A DNA stretch of 64,000 bases from Candidatus Pedobacter colombiensis (GCA_029202485.1 CP119313.1:4960001-5024000), one strand, 5' to 3'; shown: positions 44,035 to 53,121, numbered from the stretch's first letter. The notes: a model not told the origin generated them from the sequence alone. Translations and numbers: made by a program.

Positions 44035-45366
44035 CTACGCTAACAATTTCGCGATAGCCTGATGTGTTTTCTCAAATTTAAACTGCGACAACACCTCTGT
44101 CATCATGCCTTCAATCTCTGCATTGCAAAGGTTTCCTATACTTCCTTCATGGGTATGGTGTACCGCTTTTCCAGGAGCAAAAGTGCCATTATCAATAGAT
44201 TCGCCAACTATTTTATATGCTTCTCTAAAGGGAGTACCATTTAACGCCAGCTCATTTACCACTTCTACGCTAAACAAGTAAGCATACTTTTTATCATCCA
44301 GAATATTGTCTTTTACGGTAATATTTTGAAGCATAAAAGTGGTCATTTCCAGACATTCGTTTAATGAGGTGATTGCAGGGAAAAGATTCTCTTTTAACAG
44401 CTGCAAATCGCGATGATACCCTGAAGGCAGGTTGGTTATCATTAAAGCAATCTCATTTGGCAATGCCTGGATCTTATTGCAACGTGAGCGGATCAGCTCA
44501 AATACATCCGGGTTCTTTTTGTGCGGCATAATGCTCGACCCCGTAGTCAATTCGTCAGGGAAGCTGATAAACCCAAAATTCTGATTGATGAACAGACAAA
44601 CATCCATCGCCATTTTTGCTAAAGATGCAGCAACAGACGACATGGCCTGTGCCAAAATTCTTTCTGTTTTGCCCCTGCCCATCTGTGCGTAAACCACATT
44701 ATAATTTAAGCGTTCAAAGCCCAGCAAAGCAGTGGTCATCGTTCTGTTTAACGGAAACGAAGAACCATAACCGGCAGCAGAGCCCAAAGGATTTTTGTTG
44801 CAGATTTTCCAGGCAGCCAGCATCAGCTCCATATCATCCACCAGACTTTCGGCATAAGCACCAAACCATAAGCCGAACGAAGAAGGCATGGCGATTTGTA
44901 AGTGCGTATATCCCGGCAACAATTTATCCTTGTGAGTATTACTTAACGAAATCAACTGTCCGAACAACACATTGGTATTGCCCACCATCTCTTCGATACA
45001 GCTTCTGAAATATAGTTTCAGATCAACCAAGACCTGATCATTACGTGAGCGTCCGCTATGTATTTTTTTACCTGCATCCCCTATTCTTTGGGTAAGCAAC
45101 CACTCTACCTGCGAGTGTACATCTTCAACCGTATCTTCAATAACGAACTTTCCGGCCGCTATTTCAGCATAAATATTTTTAAGTTCTTTTTGGATCTCTG
45201 CAAGTTCATCTGCGGTAAGCAAACCTATGCTTTCCAGCATTTCTACGTGCGCAAGAGAGCCTAAAACATCAAAAGCTGCCATTTCCAAATCCAGCTCCCT
45301 GTCTTTACCCACCGTAAAGGTTTCAATATCCTTATTTACATCAATATTTTTTTGCCAGATCTTCAT
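44035..45366 (-). CDS. argH: Argininosuccinate lyase
   Basis: A 443-residue fumarase-fold enzyme splitting argininosuccinate into arginine and fumarate, last step of the pathway. Signatures: 'DVHSQVEWLLTQRIGDAGKK', 'HSGRSRNDQVLVDLKLYFRS' (near 108-127), 'LLPGYTHLQIAMPSSFGLW' with catalytic His (near 157), and 'TGSSIMPHKKNPDVFELIRS' with the signature loop Ser (near 278). It is the last gene of the nine-gene minus-strand arginine operon, 22 bases after the M20 deacylase. Confidence 0.97.
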   Translation of the reverse strand: MKIWQKNIDVNKDIETFTVGKDRELDLEMAAFDVLGSLAHVEMLESIGLLTADELAEIQKELKNIYAEIAAGKFVIEDTVEDVHSQVEWLLTQRIGDAGKKIHSGRSRNDQVLVDLKLYFRSCIEEMVGNTNVLFGQLISLSNTHKDKLLPGYTHLQIAMPSSFGLWFGAYAESLVDDMELMLAAWKICNKNPLGSAAGYGSSFPLNRTMTTALLGFERLNYNVVYAQMGRGKTERILAQAMSSVAASLAKMAMDVCLFINQNFGFISFPDELTTGSSIMPHKKNPDVFELIRSRCNKIQALPNEIALMITNLPSGYHRDLQLLKENLFPAITSLNECLEMTTFMLQNITVKDNILDDKKYAYLFSVEVVNELALNGTPFREAYKIVGESIDNGTFAPGKAVHHTHEGSIGNLCNAEIEGMMTEVLSQFKFEKTHQAIAKLLA

Positions 45367-45388
45367 GTATCAATTTTTAAAATTTAAT

Positions 45389-46459
45389 CTACTTGCCCCC
45401 AACTACCGATTTCAGCATTGCGATATAAAGCTCAATACCTTCTTCAACTTCATTCACATACACATATTCATCAGCCATGTGCGACCGGGCAGAGTCGCCG
45501 GGACCGACCTTTACCGAAGGAATACTTAATAAAGCCTGATCAGATGTTGTTGGCGAACCATAAGTAGTACGGCCTAAGGCAAGTCCTGCCTGCACAATTG
45601 GATGTGCTTTATCAATAGATGAAGGTTTCAACCTTATCGAACGAGGCTCCACATCGCAATCCACATTTGTACGGATGATCTTTAACACTTCCTCATTTGT
45701 ATAAGCATCTGTTACCCGCACATCAACTGTAAAAGTACAGGTAGCAGGTACAACATTGTGCTGAGAACCGGCATTGATAATGGTAACGGACATTTTTAAA
45801 GGGCCGAACATGTCAGACACTTTAGAAAAACGATAGTTACGGAACCATTCGATATCCTTTAATGCTTTGTAAATGGCATTATCGCCCTCTTCACGTGCCG
45901 CGTGACCTGCTTTTCCATGAGCGGTACAATCCAATACCAACAATCCTCTTTCGGCAATCGCCAGATTCATCTGTGTAGGCTCACCCACAATGGCAAACTC
46001 CAGCTCGCCTAAATCAGGAAGCACGCACTCTAAACCATCATTACCTGATATCTCTTCCTCGGCTGTAGTAGCCAAACAAATGTTATAATTTAATCCTTCC
46101 TGATCATAATAATAAAGAAAGGTCGCTATAAGCGATACGAGGCATCCTCCGGCATCATTACTACCTAGCCCATACAATTTACCATCTTCAACCGCTGCGT
46201 CGTAAGGATTGCGCGTATAGCCCGAATTTGGCTTTACGGTATCATGGTGCGAATTTAACAGCACCGTCGGCTTAGCCGCATCAAAATGCTTGTTATATGC
46301 CCATATATTATTCAGCTTGCGATTGGTTTTTATATTTCTCTGCTGCAAAAAAAGCTCAATCGCATCAGCTGTTTTATCCTCCTCCTTACTAAAGGATTGA
46401 ATACTGATCAATTGTTTCAGCAACTCTAAACTATCGTTTTGCAGTTCCGCTATCATCAT
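45389..46459 (-). CDS. M20 family deacylase (ArgE-like)
   Basis: A 356-residue M20 metallohydrolase. Zinc ligands: 'LLNSHHDTVKPNSGYTRNP' (near 72), 'LYGLGSNDAGGCLVSLIATF' (Asp near 99), general base and ligand 'ATTAEEEISGNDGLE' (near 130), and 'FAIVGEPTQMNLAIAERG' with a dimerisation lid domain after it. In the ArgF'-type pathway of Bacteroidota this enzyme removes the N-acyl group from N-acyl-citrulline instead of from ornithine. Whether the group is acetyl or succinyl is not settled here (see argF' entry). It is located between proC and argH with gaps of 2 and 22 bases. Confidence 0.9.
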   Translation of the reverse strand: MMIAELQNDSLELLKQLISIQSFSKEEDKTADAIELFLQQRNIKTNRKLNNIWAYNKHFDAAKPTVLLNSHHDTVKPNSGYTRNPYDAAVEDGKLYGLGSNDAGGCLVSLIATFLYYYDQEGLNYNICLATTAEEEISGNDGLECVLPDLGELEFAIVGEPTQMNLAIAERGLLVLDCTAHGKAGHAAREEGDNAIYKALKDIEWFRNYRFSKVSDMFGPLKMSVTIINAGSQHNVVPATCTFTVDVRVTDAYTNEEVLKIIRTNVDCDVEPRSIRLKPSSIDKAHPIVQAGLALGRTTYGSPTTSDQALLSIPSVKVGPGDSARSHMADEYVYVNEVEEGIELYIAMLKSVVGGK

Positions 46460-46461
46460 AT

Positions 46462-47280
46462 CTATTCTTTTGTATATAAAGCACCTGCTTTATTTGCTGA
46501 GAGTTTAATTCCTTTTATTAATGATGAGCTGAAGCCATTGTGCTCCATCTCGTTTAATCCAGCTATGGTACAGCCCTTAGGCGAAGTTACCTTATCAATT
46601 TCCTGCTCTGGATGTGATTGCATCAGCAACAACAGATCGGCAGCACCTTTAGCGGTTTGCACCGCCATTTTTAATGCTTCATCGGCATGGAAACCAATCT
46701 CTACTCCACCTTGCGATGCCGCTCTGATGGCTCTTAAAAAGAAGGCGATCCCACAAGCACATAAAGCTGTGGCCGAGGTCATCAGATCTTCGTTGATTTT
46801 AACCACAGAACCTACGGTTTCAAACATTCTGGTTACCTCTTCAACATTCTCTGTGGTCGCATTATCTGTAGCCACACAGGTCATAGACTGTCCAATAGCG
46901 ATTGCAGTATTGGGCATCGCCCTGATCACCTGTACATTTTCACCTAATTTGCTTCTGATGTCTATACAGCTTACGCCCGATGCAACAGAGATAAACACTT
47001 GTTTTTTAGCATCGACAACGGATTCTATTTGTGATAACAAGTTGTTCAATTGTTGCGGCAATACAGCTAAAACAACAATATCGGCATTTGTAACTACGGC
47101 AGCATTGTCATCACTAACCACAAAACCTTGCTCGGCCAGTGCGCTTAACCCCGAAATATTTCTTCTGGTTAAACTGATCTGTCCGGGTTCTGCATAATTA
47201 GATTTAACTAAACCTTTGGCTAAAGAAATGCCAATGTTTCCGCTTCCTAAAATTGCAATGCTACCTTTAAACTTGTTCAT
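46462..47280 (-). CDS. proC: Pyrroline-5-carboxylate reductase
   Basis: A 272-residue NAD(P)H-dependent reductase making proline from pyrroline-5-carboxylate. Rossmann motif 'IAILGSGNIGISLAKGLVKS' (residues 7-26), 'ADIVVLAVLPQQLNNLL', 'VQVIRAMPNTAIAIGQSMT', and the C-terminal ProC pattern 'VTSPKGCTIAGLNEMEHNG'. It is embedded in the arginine operon between argB and the M20 gene (2-base gaps on both sides), so proline and arginine synthesis would be co-regulated. Confidence 0.96.
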   Translation of the reverse strand: MNKFKGSIAILGSGNIGISLAKGLVKSNYAEPGQISLTRRNISGLSALAEQGFVVSDDNAAVVTNADIVVLAVLPQQLNNLLSQIESVVDAKKQVFISVASGVSCIDIRSKLGENVQVIRAMPNTAIAIGQSMTCVATDNATTENVEEVTRMFETVGSVVKINEDLMTSATALCACGIAFFLRAIRAASQGGVEIGFHADEALKMAVQTAKGAADLLLLMQSHPEQEIDKVTSPKGCTIAGLNEMEHNGFSSSLIKGIKLSANKAGALYTKE

Positions 47281-47282
47281 AA

Positions 47283-48074
47283 TTATTTAATTAATCTGGT
47301 TCCGAAATTATTCCCATTAATCTTTGGCAATTCATCTGCTTTTCCAATATAAACAGCAGATACGCCGCTTTTTATGGCTTCAAAGGCATTATGCAATTTA
47401 GGAATCATTCCTCCAGAAACCACACCTTCATTTTTTAAAGTGTCAAATTGCTCCATCTTTATCTCTGTCACCAATGAATTGTCGTCGTCTATATCGCGCA
47501 TTACCCCCCGTTTTTCAAAGCAATAGATCAATGAAGTTTCATATAAGTCAGACATGGCAACTGCCACTGCCGAAGCGATGGTATCTGCATTGGTATTTAA
47601 AAGCTGTGTTTCCCCATCATGTGTGATGGCACAAAGTACAGGTACCAATCCGGCGTTCAACAAGCTAGACAGCGTTTTAGTGGAAACAGATGAAGCATCC
47701 AGATCACCCACAAAACCATAATCAATATCCTTTACAGGCCGCTTCACGGCTTTTATAATGTTGCCATCTGCACCGGTAAGTCCTATTGCATTACAACCTT
47801 TTGCCTGTAACTGGGCTACCATATTTTTATTGATTAGTCCAGCGTACACCATAGTTACCACACGGAGTGTTTCTATATCGGTAATGCGTCTACCCTCAAC
47901 CATTTTGGCTTCTACACCAAGCGAAACGCCCAATTCTGTAGCGATCTTTCCACCACCATGAATTAAAATCTTGTCGCCCGGAAGCGCAGTGAAGTCCAGT
48001 AAAAACTGATGCAGCTTTTCCGAATCATCAATTACATTACCACCAATTTTAATTACGTTGAGCTTCTTCTTCAT
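47283..48074 (-). CDS. argB: Acetylglutamate kinase (or N-acyl-glutamate kinase)
   Basis: A 263-residue amino acid kinase phosphorylating N-acylglutamate. 'LNVIKIGGNVIDDSEKLHQF' at the N-terminus, 'KILIHGGGKIATELGVSLG' (near 35-53), 'RRITDIETLRVVTMVYAGLI', and 'LVPVLCAITHDGETQLLNTN' with 'ADTIASAVAVAM'. No N-terminal extra helix of the arginine-inhibited hexameric type (starts directly MKKKLNVIKIGG), so simple arginine feedback by that mechanism is unlikely. 5 bases after argF'. Confidence 0.95.
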   Translation of the reverse strand: MKKKLNVIKIGGNVIDDSEKLHQFLLDFTALPGDKILIHGGGKIATELGVSLGVEAKMVEGRRITDIETLRVVTMVYAGLINKNMVAQLQAKGCNAIGLTGADGNIIKAVKRPVKDIDYGFVGDLDASSVSTKTLSSLLNAGLVPVLCAITHDGETQLLNTNADTIASAVAVAMSDLYETSLIYCFEKRGVMRDIDDDNSLVTEIKMEQFDTLKNEGVVSGGMIPKLHNAFEAIKSGVSAVYIGKADELPKINGNNFGTRLIK

Positions 48075-48079
48075 AAGCC

Positions 48080-49042
48080 TTATAGTTTTTCAAGCATTTG
48101 CTTTAACACGGCCTGCGCTGCCCATAAGCGATTTCCCGCTTCATGGATCACCAATGAGTTAGGTCCATCCAATATTTCTGATGAAAGCTCTAAATCGCGG
48201 CGAACCGGCAAACAATGCATTACTTTGGCATTATTAGTCCTCTTTAATTTATCATTGTTTAACATCCAACCTTCAGGGTAGGTAAGCACTTTACCATATT
48301 CCTTATAGCTAGACCAGTTTTTCACGTAAATATAATCTGCACCAGCCAGAGCCTCATCCAGGTCATGGGTAATATAAGCTCCTGGAGTAAAATCCTCATT
48401 TAACTCATAACCCTTAGGCTGCGCAATGGAAAAATCAAGCATTCCTTCTTGCTGAGCTTTACACATCCATTCGGAAAAAGAGTTAGGAACTGCTTGTGGC
48501 AATGCTTTAATGTGTGGTGCCCATGCCAAAACAACTTTAGGCTTAGTGGTTTGATTCCAGGTTTCTTGTATCGTAACCAGATCTGCCAAACTTTGCAGAG
48601 GATGGCGGGTAGCACTTTCCAGACTCAGTACCGGAACCTTGCAATATTTTATAAATTTATTGAAAAAGTCTTCGTTATAATCCTCCTCACGGTTCAACAA
48701 TTTAGGAAAGGAACGCAAACCAAGTACATCACAATACTGCCCCATTACGGCTGCAGCCTCACGAATATGCTCTACGGTAGTTCCATTCATTACGATACCA
48801 TCTTGTGTTTCCAATGCCCAGCCTTCCTTATCCATGTTCATCACCATCACATTCATCCCTAAATTAAGGGCTGCCTTTTGGGTGCTTAAACGGGTACGTA
48901 AGCTTGGGTTTAAAAAAACCAGTCCAAGGGTTTTATTTTTACCCAGGTGCTGGTGTGCGTAAGGGCTTTCCTTAAGTGCCAATGCGTCTTTAACCAATTG
49001 GCTGATGTCTTGCACATCATTTACTGAGGTGAATTGGTTCAT
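48080..49042 (-). CDS. N-acylornithine carbamoyltransferase (ArgF' type)
   Basis: A 320-residue transcarbamylase of the AOTCase/SOTCase branch. Carbamoyl-phosphate loop 'FLNPSLRTRLSTQKAALNLG' (residues 43-62), then 'NGTTVEHIREAAAVMGQYCD', 'LESATRHPLQSLADLVTIQE', 'VLAWAPHIKALPQAVPNSFS' and the C-terminal 'MHCLPVRRDLEL'. The branch works on N-acetyl- or N-succinyl-ornithine rather than ornithine. The residue used to distinguish them (Glu92 in Xanthomonas AOTCase, Pro90 in Bacteroides SOTCase, from memory) is Val90 here. It overlaps argD by 4 bases. Confidence 0.92.
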   Translation of the reverse strand: MNQFTSVNDVQDISQLVKDALALKESPYAHQHLGKNKTLGLVFLNPSLRTRLSTQKAALNLGMNVMVMNMDKEGWALETQDGIVMNGTTVEHIREAAAVMGQYCDVLGLRSFPKLLNREEDYNEDFFNKFIKYCKVPVLSLESATRHPLQSLADLVTIQETWNQTTKPKVVLAWAPHIKALPQAVPNSFSEWMCKAQQEGMLDFSIAQPKGYELNEDFTPGAYITHDLDEALAGADYIYVKNWSSYKEYGKVLTYPEGWMLNNDKLKRTNNAKVMHCLPVRRDLELSSEILDGPNSLVIHEAGNRLWAAQAVLKQMLEKL

Positions 49043-50172
49043 CCTTTTAAAGCGGTTTTAAAGTCATTCAAAAATTGATCTGCCAGATCTTTAGTTAAAT
49101 TTAAAGCAGGCAACAGTCTGATTACATTAGGCTTTGCCTCTCCAGTAAAGATTTTATACTTAAATAGTAAGTCTTTTTTTACGTTCGACAAGTTTTCCGG
49201 CAGTTCTATTCCGATCATTAAACCACGTCCACGCACTTCAACGATCTCTTCTATTTGCTTTAATTCATTAATCAGATAAGTACCTACTTCTTCGGCATTT
49301 TCTAACAGGTTATCCTGCTCAATGATTTCTAAAACTGACAATGCAGCTGCGCAAGCCAAATGGTTACCACCAAAAGTTGTTCCCAGCATCCCATGCCAAG
49401 GTTTAAACTTAGGTGCAATAGAAATCCCTCCTATCGGGAAACCATTGCCCATACCCTTTGCCATGGTATAGATATCGGCATCAACCCCGGCATAATCATG
49501 TGAGTAGAATTTACCTGTTCTGCCATAACCACACTGTACACTATCAGCAATGTACACTGCGTTGTATTGATCGCAAAGTGAACGGATCTTTTGCAGAAAG
49601 CTTACAGAAGCTTCTTTAATACCGCCAACCCCTTGTATTCCCTCAATAATTACTGCTGCAATTTCATTTCCATGCTCCGCAAAAGTGTTAGCCAAAGCGG
49701 CCTCATCATTATGTGGCAAGAAAATAATGTTATTTGTTTCGTTTACAGGTGCAATGATTTTAGGATTGTCAGTTGCTGCAACTGCTAAAGAGGTTCTGCC
49801 ATGAAAAGCACCTTTAAAGGCAATCACCTTTTTTCTTCCATTGTAAAAAGAAGCCAGTTTCAGCGCATTTTCATTCGCTTCAGCTCCCGAATTACATAGG
49901 AACAACTGGAAATCGGTCTTCCCCGAAACTTTGCCAAGCTTTTCGGCTAACTGGGTTTGTAAAGGAATAACTACAGAATTGGAATAAAAGCCTACTTTAT
50001 TGAGTTGATCTGTTAAGCGTTTTACATAGTGTGGATGGGTATGACCAATAGAAATTACGGCATGACCGCCATACAGATCTAAATATTCCTGACCATTTGC
50101 ATCCCATACTTTACTACCTGATGCTTTTACAATTTCTATATTATTTAATGGATATACGTCGAATAAGTTCAT
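49039..50172 (-). CDS. argD: Acylornithine aminotransferase
   Basis: A 377-residue class III PLP aminotransferase converting N-acylglutamate semialdehyde to N-acylornithine. 'YLDLYGGHAVISIGHTHPHY' (28-47), 'LCNSGAEANENALKLASFYN' with the phosphate-binding Gly-Ala, 'GAFHGRTSLAVAATDN', 'VYIADSVQCGYGRTGKFYSH' (Asp of the PLP pyridine), 'IYTMAKGMGNGFPIGGISIA' with the Schiff-base Lys near 236, and 'LGTTFGGNHLACAAALSVLE'. It ends inside the argF' start (4-base overlap), so translation is coupled. Confidence 0.96.
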   Translation of the reverse strand: MNLFDVYPLNNIEIVKASGSKVWDANGQEYLDLYGGHAVISIGHTHPHYVKRLTDQLNKVGFYSNSVVIPLQTQLAEKLGKVSGKTDFQLFLCNSGAEANENALKLASFYNGRKKVIAFKGAFHGRTSLAVAATDNPKIIAPVNETNNIIFLPHNDEAALANTFAEHGNEIAAVIIEGIQGVGGIKEASVSFLQKIRSLCDQYNAVYIADSVQCGYGRTGKFYSHDYAGVDADIYTMAKGMGNGFPIGGISIAPKFKPWHGMLGTTFGGNHLACAAALSVLEIIEQDNLLENAEEVGTYLINELKQIEEIVEVRGRGLMIGIELPENLSNVKKDLLFKYKIFTGEAKPNVIRLLPALNLTKDLADQFLNDFKTALKG

Positions 50173-50187
50173 TTTCTTAAAGGTTTT

Positions 50188-50207
50188 GCCGAAGTGCTTA
50201 CTTCGGC
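50188..50207 (-). other. Hairpin between argC and argD
   Basis: Perfect 8-bp stem GCCGAAGT / ACTTCGGC with a 4-base loop, in the 76-base gap between argC and argD. No T-run follows in the operon direction, so it may slow decay or processing of the transcript rather than end it. Confidence 0.7.
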
Positions 50208-50248
50208 GTTGAATAAATAATTTAATTAATCAGAATGGAGCGGTTAAC

Positions 50249-51220
50249 TTAAAATGCTACAGCTTTTAGCCGGAGCCCTTCGGTCTCTTCCAATCCAAAC
50301 ATTAAATTCATATTCTGCACCGCTTGTCCGCTTGCACCCTTTAATAAATTATCTATTATACTTACAATAAACAGCTTAGCACCATGCTTTTCTACATGCA
50401 CCAATGCCTTATTGGTATTTACCACTTGTTTTAAATCGATATTCTTTTTGCTCACATGCGTGAAAGGATGTGCAGCATAATAATCCTGATAAATACGTTG
50501 TGCTTCTTCGGTTGTCAAGTCGCTTTCCAAATACATTGCGGCTAAAATCCCTCTTGCAAAATCACCACGTTGCGGGATAAAGTTAATCACCTGATCAAAC
50601 TTTTTGTTGAGCTGTTTAAGGCTCTCACCGATTTCATTTAGATGCTGATGTTCGAAGACTTTATAAACGGACAGGTTATTGTTACGCCAGCTAAAATGCG
50701 CTGTTGTAGACAAGCTCTGCCCTGCACCGGTAGATCCCGTTGTAGCGTTGATATGTATTTCGCTTTTAAGCAAACCTTTTGCCGCCAGCGGAAGTAAGCC
50801 CAACTGAATGCAGGTAGCAAAACAGCCCGGGTTAGCAATAAAACTACTCTCCTTTATGGCTTCTCTGTTCAGCTCCGGCAAACCGTAAGCCCAACGGGTA
50901 CCCGCATTGGCTTTTAGTCTGAAATCCTGACTTAAATCAATGATTTTAATTGCTTTATTAATGTCGTTACTTTCCAAAAACTCCTTTGCAGCCCCATGTC
51001 CAACACACAAAAACAACACATCAATATCGGACGAAAGTGAATTGGTAAAACGTAAGTCTGTATCGCCATACAAATCGGCATGAACAGCAGAAACCGGGTT
51101 TCCGGCATTGCTGTTGCTATGTACAAATTTAATCTCTACAGAAGGGTGATTGATTAGAATGCGAAGTGTTTCGCCTCCAGTATACCCTGCACCACCAACT
51201 ATACCTGCTTTAATCTTCAT
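50249..51220 (-). CDS. argC: N-acetyl-gamma-glutamyl-phosphate reductase
   Basis: A 323-residue NADPH-dependent reductase. Rossmann 'KAGIVGGAGYTGGETLRILI' (residues 3-22), 'FLCVGHGAAKEFLES', 'DLSQDFRLKANAG', 'WAYGLPELNRE', and the active-site Cys in 'ESSFIANPGCFATCIQLGLL' (near 135). It overlaps the end of argG by 11 bases. Confidence 0.96.
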   Translation of the reverse strand: MKIKAGIVGGAGYTGGETLRILINHPSVEIKFVHSNSNAGNPVSAVHADLYGDTDLRFTNSLSSDIDVLFLCVGHGAAKEFLESNDINKAIKIIDLSQDFRLKANAGTRWAYGLPELNREAIKESSFIANPGCFATCIQLGLLPLAAKGLLKSEIHINATTGSTGAGQSLSTTAHFSWRNNNLSVYKVFEHQHLNEIGESLKQLNKKFDQVINFIPQRGDFARGILAAMYLESDLTTEEAQRIYQDYYAAHPFTHVSKKNIDLKQVVNTNKALVHVEKHGAKLFIVSIIDNLLKGASGQAVQNMNLMFGLEETEGLRLKAVAF

Positions 51221-52403
51221 GACTATTTACTTTATGCCAGATCATTACCTGGTTACCAAAAATCTTAGAAAATCCTTTTACATCCTCACCGCTCCAGGCG
51301 TTGTTCATTTCGCCATAGCTGCCAAATTTATTGCTCATCAAGTCATGCTCAGACTCAATACCAATAATATTGAAACGGTAAGGTAGCAATTCTACGAATA
51401 CTTTCCCACTAACTACTTTTTGAGTGTCGGTTAAGAAGGCTTCGATGTTGCGCATAATTGGATCGTGAAACTGTCCTTCGTGCAGCCAGTTGCCATAGAA
51501 ACCAGACAATTGCTCTTTCCAGGAAAGTTGCCATTTGGTTAAAGTATGTTTTTCGAGGGTATGGTGAGCTTTGATGATCACAATTGGCGCTGCTGCTTCA
51601 AAACCCACACGTCCTTTTATACCAATAATGGTATCTCCAACGTGGATATCTCTGCCAATACCATAAGGTTGTGCAATGGCCTGCAATTTTTGAATGGCCT
51701 GAACAGGCGCTAAAGTTTCGCCATCAAGAGCCACTAACTCTCCTTTTTCAAAAGTCAATTCAATTTTACGGGATTTTGTTTCCGAAACTTGTGTAGGCCA
51801 TGCTTCTTCTGGTAAAGTCTCATTAGAAGTTAATGTTTCTTTTCCCCCTACTGAAGTTCCCCATAATCCTTTATTGATTGAATATCTCGCTTTTTCGGCG
51901 CTATATTCCACACCATGAGCATTCAGGTATTCTATTTCCGCTTCGCGGGATAATTTTAAATCTCTGATTGGCGTAATGATCTCTACGTTAGGAATGATGA
52001 TATTAAAGATCATATCAAAACGTACCTGATCGTTACCTGCTCCTGTACTTCCATGAGCTACATAATCAGCACCAATCTTTTTTACATAATTAGCAATGGC
52101 AGTTGCCTGACTTACACGCTCTGCGCTTACAGAAAGTGGATAGGTAGCGTTTTTCAATACGTTACCAAAAATCAGGTATTTAATACAACCGTTATAATAA
52201 TTTGTAGTTTCATCAACTACAGCATGAGAAGCTACACCAAGGGCGTAAGCACGCTTTTCAATTTCCTGTAACTCTTCCTCAGAAAATCCACCTGTATTTA
52301 CAATTACAGAATGAACCTCAAGTCCACGGTCCTGAGCAAGGTAAATACAACAAAACGAGGTATCTAAACCTCCGCTAAAAGCTAAAACAACTTTCTTCTT
52401 CAT
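51210..52403 (-). CDS. argG: Argininosuccinate synthase
   Basis: A 397-residue enzyme joining citrulline and aspartate with ATP. P-loop-like 'VVLAFSGGLDTSFCCIYLA' (4-22), 'GADYVAHGSTGAGNDQVRFD' (near 115-134), 'ARYSINKGLWGTSVGGKETL', and 'YGIGRDIHVGDTIIGIKGRV'. The order within the operon places it second, after the acetyltransferase (13-base gap). Its final codons overlap the argC start by 11 bases. Confidence 0.97.
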   Translation of the reverse strand: MKKKVVLAFSGGLDTSFCCIYLAQDRGLEVHSVIVNTGGFSEEELQEIEKRAYALGVASHAVVDETTNYYNGCIKYLIFGNVLKNATYPLSVSAERVSQATAIANYVKKIGADYVAHGSTGAGNDQVRFDMIFNIIIPNVEIITPIRDLKLSREAEIEYLNAHGVEYSAEKARYSINKGLWGTSVGGKETLTSNETLPEEAWPTQVSETKSRKIELTFEKGELVALDGETLAPVQAIQKLQAIAQPYGIGRDIHVGDTIIGIKGRVGFEAAAPIVIIKAHHTLEKHTLTKWQLSWKEQLSGFYGNWLHEGQFHDPIMRNIEAFLTDTQKVVSGKVFVELLPYRFNIIGIESEHDLMSNKFGSYGEMNNAWSGEDVKGFSKIFGNQVMIWHKVNSHED

Positions 52404-52416
52404 CTTAATATGACAG

Positions 52417-53121
52417 CTATTTAAATAAAATACTAAACAATAGAAACAGGGATTTCAGGCCCTTTTTATTATGGGGCTTTGATTTAAGCACTAACCTTTG
52501 CTTAATGCGCATAAAACGCTCGTACAGCTTAGGCTTTTTGTGCAGCTCTTCAGCAAATTTCTTTGCCACGTCGTGCTTTTGTGCTACAGGATCGTACAGC
52601 ATTGCGGTACACATACAGTTTTTACGTTCCTTCATTTTTAATATTTCGAAGTTAACGCAACTTTGGCAACCTTTCCAAAATTCTTCATCCTGGGTAAGTT
52701 CGGAATAAGTAACCGGCTCGTAGCCAAGATCAGAATTGATCTTCATTACGGCAAGGCCTGTTGTTAAACCAAATATCTTAGCCTTCGGATACTTTTGTCG
52801 GGAAAGTTCAAAGATTTTTTCCTTAATGGCATGGGCTAAGCCTGCCTTACGGTATTTAGGACTAACGATAAGTCCTGAGTTGGCCACGAACTGCCCGTGA
52901 GTCCATGTTTCTATGTAGCAGAACCCTGCCCATGAGCCATCTTTATGAAATGCAATAACGGCTTTACCATCCGCCATTTTCCCTGCCACGTACTCCGGAG
53001 AGCGCTTAGCGATACCTGTACCTCGTGCTTTCGCCGATTCAGCCATCTCTTCACAGATTTCTTCTGCAAAGACACGATGTTCAGGAAGTGCAACCTGCAC
53101 TATAAAATCGTTTATATTCAT
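52417..53121 (-). CDS. GNAT acyltransferase with a four-cysteine insert, arginine operon first gene
   Basis: A 234-residue GNAT protein: 'DGSWAGFCYIETWTHGQFVA', 'NSGLIVSPKYRKAGLAHAIK' with the acyl-CoA loop (RKAGLA), and 'FGLTTGLAVMKINSDLGYEP'. After the GNAT core comes a Cys cluster, C152-x2-C155-x13-C169-x-C171, which could bind metal. The last ~60 residues are basic. At the head of the arginine operon it is the best candidate for the first step (N-acylglutamate synthase), which no other gene here supplies. Function is inferred from position. Confidence 0.8.
   Translation of the reverse strand: MNINDFIVQVALPEHRVFAEEICEEMAESAKARGTGIAKRSPEYVAGKMADGKAVIAFHKDGSWAGFCYIETWTHGQFVANSGLIVSPKYRKAGLAHAIKEKIFELSRQKYPKAKIFGLTTGLAVMKINSDLGYEPVTYSELTQDEEFWKGCQSCVNFEILKMKERKNCMCTAMLYDPVAQKHDVAKKFAEELHKKPKLYERFMRIKQRLVLKSKPHNKKGLKSLFLLFSILFK

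Noticed and set aside
46439..47197. 252-residue plus-strand frame opposite proC
   Set aside because: Shadow of proC; no recognisable domain and no promoter.
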